Shown: positions 6,204 to 11,087 of the stretch, in pieces | Position numbering within the stretch: the stretch's first letter is position 1 | Layout of the letters: each line of letters opens with the position of its first letter | Source of the DNA: CAZUZD01 sp964624465 | Lineage (GTDB): Bacteria > Planctomycetota > Planctomycetia > Isosphaerales > Isosphaeraceae | Direction of reading: 5' to 3' | DNA: 11,087 nucleotides | Assembly (NCBI GenBank): GCA_964624465.1 | Contig: CAZUZD010000208.1 | Coordinates: 1-11,087, forward strand | Made by a program: the position numbers and the translations under genes | Notes under the pieces: model-generated | Told to the model about the DNA's origin: nothing | The model's database searches: none | Seen by the model: only the letters and a program-made list of their open reading frames with translations

Positions 6204-8186
6204 ATGCAGGGGTCCGGAGACATCTCGACCAGTCCCATGGCGCCGGCCATCGCAGCGCCCGTCGCCGGTCCGATCGGCCGATGGCTGCGCCTGGGGCTGG
6301 GATTCGGGCTGGCGTGCGGCTGGATCGAGCTGGCGCTGGTCCTCCTGCAACGAGCGCTCAGCCCCCGGATCAGCATGGCGTCGCTCCGCACCAACCAGCA
6401 CTTCGGGTGGATGATCCCGGTCGGCGATGCCCTGCTGTTCGCGGCCGCCGGGCTGCTCGTCGGCGTGCTGGTGCGGGGCCGGCTGGTCCGGGAGCCGAGC
6501 GGCTGGAAGCTCCTGGCGGGCCTGGCCGCGCTCGCGTGGTTGCTCACGGTCGACGGCCTGCATCCCGTGGCGGCCCTGGCGCTGGGGGGTGGACTCGGCG
6601 TCGCGACCGGCCCGTGGCTGGGCGCCCGGGTCGATCGGTACGCCCGGATCAGCCGGCTCGGGGCCGGCGGCCTGCTGGCGGCGACGCTCCTGATGATCGT
6701 CGCGACGACGTGGTGGGTGGCCACGGCCGAGTCCCGTGCCCGCGATGGCCGTCCGCCGGCGCCATCGGGCCGTCCGAACCTGATCTGGCTGGTGCTCGAC
6801 AACGTGCGGTCCGCCAGCATGAGCCTGTACGGGCACGACCGGCCGACCACGCCGCACCTGGAGCGGATCGCACGTCGGGGCATCCGGTTCGACGAGGCGC
6901 GCTCGACCGCCTCATGGACGCTCCCCTCGCACGCCAGCATGTTCACCGGGCGCTGGCCCCACGAGCTGTCGGTCGACTTCGATCGGCCGCTGGACACCAC
7001 GCACCCGACCCTCGCCGAGGCCCTGGCCCGCCAGGGGTACGCGACCGCCGGGTTCGTGGGCAACACGTACTACTGCAACGCCCGCTACGGCCTCGACCGT
7101 GGCTTCGACCGCTACGAGGACTTCATCGAGAACCGGGCGGTCACCGCCTTCGAGGTCGCGCAGAGCACGGGCCTGGGCAAGTGGCTCCTGCGCGGGCTGG
7201 GCTACCGCATCCGCATCGAGGAAGGGGCCGGCACCCGCAAGACCGCCGCGCGACTGAACGCCGACCTGATGGGCTGGATCGCCGGTCGGCCGGCCGATCG
7301 CCCGTTCTTCGCGTTCGTGAACTACTACGACGCCCACGCTCCGTTCGTCACGGCCGAGGCCGATACGCCGAGGTTCGGCCTGGGGGCGCTGGGCGAGCGC
7401 GAGCGGGTCGAGATCCTCAAGGCGTCGATGCGGCTCTCGACCGGCCACGCGCGGGCGACCGACGGCCCGGCCGATCAGGTGCAGGCGCGGGTGACGGGCG
7501 TGCTGCTCGACTCCTACGAGAGCTGCCTGGCGGCGCTCGACGCGCGGGTCGGTCGGCTGTTCGACGACCTGGAACGGCAGGGCCTGCTCGAGAACACGGC
7601 GATCGTCATCACCTCGGACCACGGCGAGCACTTCAACGAGCGCGGGTTCTTCGGCCACGGCCAGAGCCTGTACCGCCGCGAGGTGCACGTCCCGTTGATC
7701 ATCGTTCCCCCGGGCGCCCTGGCCGCCGGACGCGTGGCGGCCGAGCCCGTGAGCCTGCGCGACCTGGCGGCCACCAGCCTCGACCTGCTGGGCCTCGACG
7801 CCGACGCGTCGCTCCCGGGCCAGTCACTCGCGGCCCACTGGCAGGAGGCGGGCACTCCGGGAGCCGGACCGATCCTGGCGGAGATGGGACACCGGACGAA
7901 CCTGGCGCCGGTTCCCGGGGTGCCGGCGACGCTCGGGAGCATCGAGTCGCTGGTCGCCGACGGGCACGTCTATCTGCGCAACGGCGACGGCCGCGAGGAG
8001 CTCTACGACCTCCGGGCCGATCCCGACGAGTCCCAGAATCTCGTCGGCGTCGAGGGGCGGCCCGTGCCGATCGATCACTTCCGGGGCCTGCTGGGTCAGG
8101 TTCACGCGGCGACGACCGCCGACCGAACCCCCGCGGGAACTCGCCGGACGGCCGCGTCGGCAGCGGCCAGGCCGGCGGGGCGCTGA
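6204..8186 (+). CDS. Membrane-anchored sulfatase-fold hydrolase/transferase, Thr nucleophile type (paralogue)
   Basis: A 660-residue protein from ATG 6204 (GGAG about 11 bases upstream); an in-frame TTG at 6168 would add 12 residues. About five hydrophobic segments (27-50, 69-92, 101-118, 121-140, 152-172) precede a sulfatase-fold domain from about 190. Motifs: WLVLDNVR (Asp199), SWTLPSHASMFTG with candidate nucleophile Thr239, NYYDAHAPF (Asp376, His378), ITSDHGE (Asp472, His473) and GFFGHG (His485). There is no formylglycine motif. It is clearly homologous throughout to the minus-strand gene at 957-3059: both share, for example, TAGFVGN, THPTLAE and LYDL followed by an acidic stretch. It is last in the operon, 45 bases after the preceding stop. 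Five helices plus a Thr nucleophile recall LtaS, suggesting an extracytoplasmic phosphoester or phosphotransfer reaction; databases would probably call it a sulfatase. Confidence 0.93.
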   Translation: MQGSGDISTSPMAPAIAAPVAGPIGRWLRLGLGFGLACGWIELALVLLQRALSPRISMASLRTNQHFGWMIPVGDALLFAAAGLLVGVLVRGRLVREPSGWKLLAGLAALAWLLTVDGLHPVAALALGGGLGVATGPWLGARVDRYARISRLGAGGLLAATLLMIVATTWWVATAESRARDGRPPAPSGRPNLIWLVLDNVRSASMSLYGHDRPTTPHLERIARRGIRFDEARSTASWTLPSHASMFTGRWPHELSVDFDRPLDTTHPTLAEALARQGYATAGFVGNTYYCNARYGLDRGFDRYEDFIENRAVTAFEVAQSTGLGKWLLRGLGYRIRIEEGAGTRKTAARLNADLMGWIAGRPADRPFFAFVNYYDAHAPFVTAEADTPRFGLGALGERERVEILKASMRLSTGHARATDGPADQVQARVTGVLLDSYESCLAALDARVGRLFDDLERQGLLENTAIVITSDHGEHFNERGFFGHGQSLYRREVHVPLIIVPPGALAAGRVAAEPVSLRDLAATSLDLLGLDADASLPGQSLAAHWQEAGTPGAGPILAEMGHRTNLAPVPGVPATLGSIESLVADGHVYLRNGDGREELYDLRADPDESQNLVGVEGRPVPIDHFRGLLGQVHAATTADRTPAGTRRTAASAAARPAGR

Positions 8187-8204
8187 GCGTTCGGGCGGCT
8201 CAGC
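8182..8204. terminator. Candidate bidirectional terminator hairpin spanning both convergent stop codons
   Basis: GCTGAGC (8182-8188) and GCTCAGC (8198-8204) form a perfect 7-bp inverted repeat around a 9-base loop. Each arm contains the TGA stop of one of the two converging genes (8184-8186 plus, 8200-8202 minus), which lie only 13 bases apart. There is no T-run, so if it terminates transcription it is of a non-canonical, U-poor type. Confidence 0.35.
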
Positions 8205-9396
8205 TCCGGGGGTCGACGATCCGGCCCAGGAACAGGATGTTGCCGGTGGGCCGGTGGCGGATCGCGAAGAGGAACGGGTGGTCGGCCCGGAACTCGACGG
8301 GCCGCGCAGCGACGGCCGAGCTGCGGATGGCGATCACGGCGGTGGCCGCGGCGGCCTCGGTCCCCTCCTCGTTGACGTCGACGTACGCCTTGTGGATCAC
8401 GTTCGAGAGCTGCAACCGCGCCTCGGTCGAGATCCCCGAGAAGTCGGCCTCGGGCGAGAAGGCCCGCGGCATCCCGAGCCCGGCGAGGGTCTTCGCCAGC
8501 TCGACGCGGCTCTCCGCCTGGAACCTCGGCAGCGCGAGCACGACCTGCTGCGGGCGGAGCCGGTCCACCCAGTCGAAGTTGAGGGCCGCCTCGACCGCGG
8601 GCAGGCCATCATCGGCGGTGGGCAGGATCACGAGCATCGCGAGGGTGTCCCCCTCGTAGGGCAGCTCGATGGCCTGGAACCCGTCCCCCTGGAAATGACC
8701 GATGCGGCCCGTGCGGTGCATGGTCGGCACCGAAATCGGGTCGGCGCCCGGGGCCCGGAATGGCTGGTCGCTGGTCGCCTCCTTGGCGAACGGCGTCGTC
8801 CAGCGGCCCTTGAAGTAGATGGCGTTGGTGAGCACCAGCTCGGTGGCCGGCGTGATGTCGTTCGAGCCGAGCAGGTCGCGAATCTTCCCCTGCGTCTGCT
8901 CCTCGACCCAGGCGTTGATCGTGCGGAGGGCGGCCGCGGGGTCGCCGTGGAAGTCGACCGGGTGCACCGTCGCCTCGTACTCCGACTTCAGGAGCGCCAG
9001 GTAGCCCGGCACGAAGCTCGCGCCGCTCTGGCCCCAGAGGGCGTTGGCCACGTCGAGCTGGTAGGGCAGGCGGACGCCGCCGCGGAGGTTGGCGGCCAGC
9101 TCGGCGATGGCGGCATGCACCGCCGGCTCGGCCGAGGGCAGGTGCAGCGTCCGCACCATCTCCTGGGCCGTGGCGCCGCGGGCGCCGCCCAGGGTCATCG
9201 CCAGCGCAGTGCTGAGGCTGAACGGCGAGACGAAGCGGTTGCCGGCGCCCGGGGCGATCGCCCGGTAGAGCTCGACGGCGAATCGGTTGTTGCCCGCGAC
9301 CACGTCCTTCACGACACCCTCCTGGGCGCTCGCGAATCCCGACCCCAGGCCGAGCGCCAGCCCGAGACCGATGACCCAACCGGTGAGAGCACGCAT
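8200..9396 (-). CDS. Secreted serpin (serine protease inhibitor), inhibitory type
   Basis: A 398-residue protein, the normal size of a serpin, with an N-terminal signal peptide (hydrophobic 7-20, likely cleavage after ASA at residue 24). Serpin hallmarks: NRFVSPFSLSTALAM (53-67), ALWGQ (119-123), LVLTNAIYFKGRW (187-199), ELPYEGD (244-250) and the C-terminal HPFLFAIRH and GNILFLGRIVDP. The reactive-centre hinge EEGTEAAAATA (343-353) matches the inhibitory consensus, with Thr346 at P14 and small residues at P12-P9, so it should trap proteases as a suicide substrate. Counting from the hinge puts the scissile bond near Arg358-Ser359-Ser360; a P1 Arg would favour trypsin-like targets. The loop on the C-terminal side is about four residues longer than in antitrypsin. 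AGGAGG lies 4 bases before the ATG. It follows prmC on the same strand but with a 103-base gap, so it likely has its own promoter. Confidence 0.96.
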   Translation of the reverse strand: MRALTGWVIGLGLALGLGSGFASAQEGVVKDVVAGNNRFAVELYRAIAPGAGNRFVSPFSLSTALAMTLGGARGATAQEMVRTLHLPSAEPAVHAAIAELAANLRGGVRLPYQLDVANALWGQSGASFVPGYLALLKSEYEATVHPVDFHGDPAAALRTINAWVEEQTQGKIRDLLGSNDITPATELVLTNAIYFKGRWTTPFAKEATSDQPFRAPGADPISVPTMHRTGRIGHFQGDGFQAIELPYEGDTLAMLVILPTADDGLPAVEAALNFDWVDRLRPQQVVLALPRFQAESRVELAKTLAGLGMPRAFSPEADFSGISTEARLQLSNVIHKAYVDVNEEGTEAAAATAVIAIRSSAVAARPVEFRADHPFLFAIRHRPTGNILFLGRIVDPRS

Positions 9397-9400
9397 GGAA

Positions 9401-9406
9401 CCTCCT
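9401..9406 (-). promoter_or_regulatory. Ribosome binding site AGGAGG for the serpin
   Basis: A full AGGAGG (read on the minus strand) sits 4 bases upstream of ATG 9396. The spacing is short, but the match is complete and it supports the chosen start, which also gives a well-formed signal peptide. Confidence 0.7.
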
Positions 9407-9426
9407 CGCGCGGGGCGGTGACACGA

Positions 9427-9452
9427 ACGGCCGATGTCCTGTTCACGGCCGA
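9427..9452. repeat. Two ACGGCCGA direct repeats 18 bp apart upstream of the serpin
   Basis: ACGGCCGA occurs at 9427-9434 and again at 9445-9452, in the 103-base gap upstream of the serpin (about 31-56 bases before its ATG). Each copy contains the palindrome CGGCCG. The spacing is somewhat under two helical turns. Repeats are seen directly; a role as regulator binding sites or as promoter-overlapping operators for the serpin is inferred. Confidence 0.4.
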
Positions 9453-9468
9453 GCGACCCGGTTCTTAG

Positions 9469-9491
9469 GCCGTGGCCGGCCCGGCCGCGGC
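9469..9491 (-). terminator. Candidate hairpin terminator after prmC
   Basis: An 11-base inverted repeat with one T/G mismatch (GCCGTGGCCGG and CCGGCCGCGGC around a single central base) begins 8 bases beyond the prmC stop codon. As RNA it would fold with about 8 stem pairs and a larger loop. No U-run follows, so this is a weak call for termination between prmC and the serpin. Confidence 0.35.
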
Positions 9492-9499
9492 GCGTTCGG

Positions 9500-10504
9500 T
9501 CAGGCTCGCCGCACGGCGCGGATGACGCGCGGGTGATTGGCGGCGTCGCGCACCGTCGGCGCCAGCTCCAGACCGGGCTGGGCGGCGACCAGGTCCCGCA
9601 CGGGGGCCTCCTGGGCCGATCCGATCTCGAGGATGAGCTGGCCGCCGGGCACGAGCCGCTCGGAGGCGCCGGCGATCAGGCGGGCGACGACGTCCAGGCC
9701 GTCGGGTCCGCCGTCGAGCGCGGCGTGCGGCTCGTGGTCGCGGACGCCGGGCTCCAGGCCGGCCAGGTCGCCGGTCGGGATGTAGGGCGGGTTCGAGAGG
9801 ATGGCGTCGAAGGCGGCCTCGCCGGCCAGCGGCGCGAACAGGTCCCCCTCGCGGAACTCCACGCGGTCGGCCAGGCCGAGCGCCTCGGCATTGCCGCGAG
9901 CGACGGCCAGGGCCTCGGGGCTGCGGTCGGTGGCGATCAGGCGGGCGGTCTTGTGCTGGTTGACGCAGGCCAGGGCGATGGCGCCCGAGCCGGTGCCGAT
10001 GTCGACGGCGCGGGGGGCCTCGTGGGCCTTGAACTGTGAGAGGAACTCGGCGACCAGCACCTCGGTGTCGGGCCGGGGGATGAGCACGGCCGGGGTGACC
10101 TGGAGGCTCAGCGAGTAGAACTCCTTGCGGCCGACGAGGTAGGCGACCGGGGTGTCCTCGGCGCGGCGGCGGATCAGCTCGCGGTAGGCGCCGCGATCGC
10201 GCTCGCTGACCACGTCCTGGAAGTGGGTGTAGAGTTGCACCCGGCCGCGGCCCAGGACGTGGGCCAGCAGCACCTCGGCGTCGAGCCGGGGGCTCTCCGA
10301 GCCCTTGCGGCGGAGGAAGTCGGTGGTCCAGGTCAGCAGCCGCAGCACGGTCCAGCGCTCGGGGTCGTCGACGGCGTCGGCCGCGGGGGCCGGCGGCGGT
10401 GGCGACCCGGGCGCAGGGGGGGGCTCGGCGGGCGCCGGCCGTGGCGGCCGGGCGGGGGTGCGGCGGGGCGTCGGTTCGGGCTCTTCGCTGGTGCGGGACG
10501 GCAT
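9500..10504 (-). CDS. prmC: Peptide chain release factor N5-glutamine methyltransferase PrmC
   Basis: Cytoplasmic SAM-dependent enzyme that methylates the glutamine of the GGQ motif in release factors, raising termination efficiency. From ATG 10504 it has 334 residues. Motifs: the N-terminal helical domain with SPRLDAEVLLAHVLG (about 71-85), PVAYLVGRKEFY (119-130), IPRPDTE (142-148), SAM-binding DIGTGSG (168-174) and the catalytic NPPY (238-241). PrmC is normally about 280 residues; here a Pro/Ala/Arg-rich stretch of about 45 residues precedes the usual start. Alternatives are TTG 10510, which has GAGG 5 bases upstream, and internal GTG 10348, which would give a conventional 282-residue protein but lacks a clear ribosome site. 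It lies 6 bases after prfA, whose product is its substrate, the classical arrangement. Function is secure; the start is not. Confidence 0.95.
   Translation of the reverse strand: MPSRTSEEPEPTPRRTPARPPRPAPAEPPPAPGSPPPPAPAADAVDDPERWTVLRLLTWTTDFLRRKGSESPRLDAEVLLAHVLGRGRVQLYTHFQDVVSERDRGAYRELIRRRAEDTPVAYLVGRKEFYSLSLQVTPAVLIPRPDTEVLVAEFLSQFKAHEAPRAVDIGTGSGAIALACVNQHKTARLIATDRSPEALAVARGNAEALGLADRVEFREGDLFAPLAGEAAFDAILSNPPYIPTGDLAGLEPGVRDHEPHAALDGGPDGLDVVARLIAGASERLVPGGQLILEIGSAQEAPVRDLVAAQPGLELAPTVRDAANHPRVIRAVRRA
10416..10423. repeat. G8 homopolymer in the prmC N-terminal extension
   Basis: Eight consecutive G residues on the plus strand (C8 in the coding sense) encode proline codons in the low-complexity extension of prmC. 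Such tracts are prone to replication slippage and to sequencing error. A one-base change would put the extension out of frame with the methyltransferase domain, so the start call depends on this tract. Confidence 0.5.
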
Positions 10505-10510
10505 GGGCAA

Positions 10511-11087
<577 letters not shown>

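Noticed and set aside
5756..8659. A 967-codon plus-strand frame crossing the second hydrolase and part of the serpin.
   Set aside because: Low-complexity Arg/Gly-rich translation with no family motifs; overlaps two certain genes in other frames.
8254..9468. A 404-codon plus-strand frame antisense to the serpin.
   Set aside because: It mirrors the serpin coding sequence; the product has repetitive Arg/Glu/Val/Gly composition and no recognisable domain.

Overview
The window reads as chromosomal DNA from a very GC-rich bacterium with dense gene packing. The mix of genes (several sulfatase/alkaline-phosphatase-fold proteins side by side, a secreted bacterial serpin, an amino-acid permease and a prfA-prmC pair) and the GC-biased codon use fit a planctomycete, perhaps an Isosphaeraceae member. 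That placement is inference; there is no rRNA or other taxonomic marker in the window. I see no mobile element, tRNA, rRNA or CRISPR array.

Layout. (1) Bases 1-896, minus strand: the N-terminal part of an APC-family amino-acid permease cut by the window edge. (2) 957-3059, minus strand: a membrane-anchored sulfatase-fold hydrolase reading towards the permease, 60 bases away. (3) 3060-3427: a divergent intergenic region with a candidate promoter and an operator-like dyad. (4) 3428-8186, plus strand: a tight four-gene run made of a small membrane protein, a type I phosphodiesterase-family phosphohydrolase, a short degenerate relative of that enzyme, and a second membrane sulfatase-fold protein that is a clear paralogue of the one at 957-3059. 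The first three overlap at their stop and start codons. (5) 8200-11087, minus strand: prfA (release factor 1, 5' end outside the window), prmC (the methyltransferase that modifies release factors), then a secreted serpin converging on the hydrolase operon.

The centre of interest is 957-8186, where four alkaline-phosphatase-superfamily proteins sit together: two membrane-anchored, one apparently cytoplasmic, and one short protein that keeps the fold's first motif but has lost the second metal-binding half. Both membrane enzymes carry a threonine, not the formylglycine-forming Cys/Ser, at the nucleophile position, and both have about five N-terminal membrane segments. That architecture resembles LtaS/EptA-type phosphotransferases more than classical sulfatases. 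I infer an envelope-directed phospho-ester (not sulfate-ester) system; its substrate cannot be read from the sequence. The prfA-prmC part is ordinary housekeeping, apart from a proline-rich extension on PrmC that carries a G8 tract.
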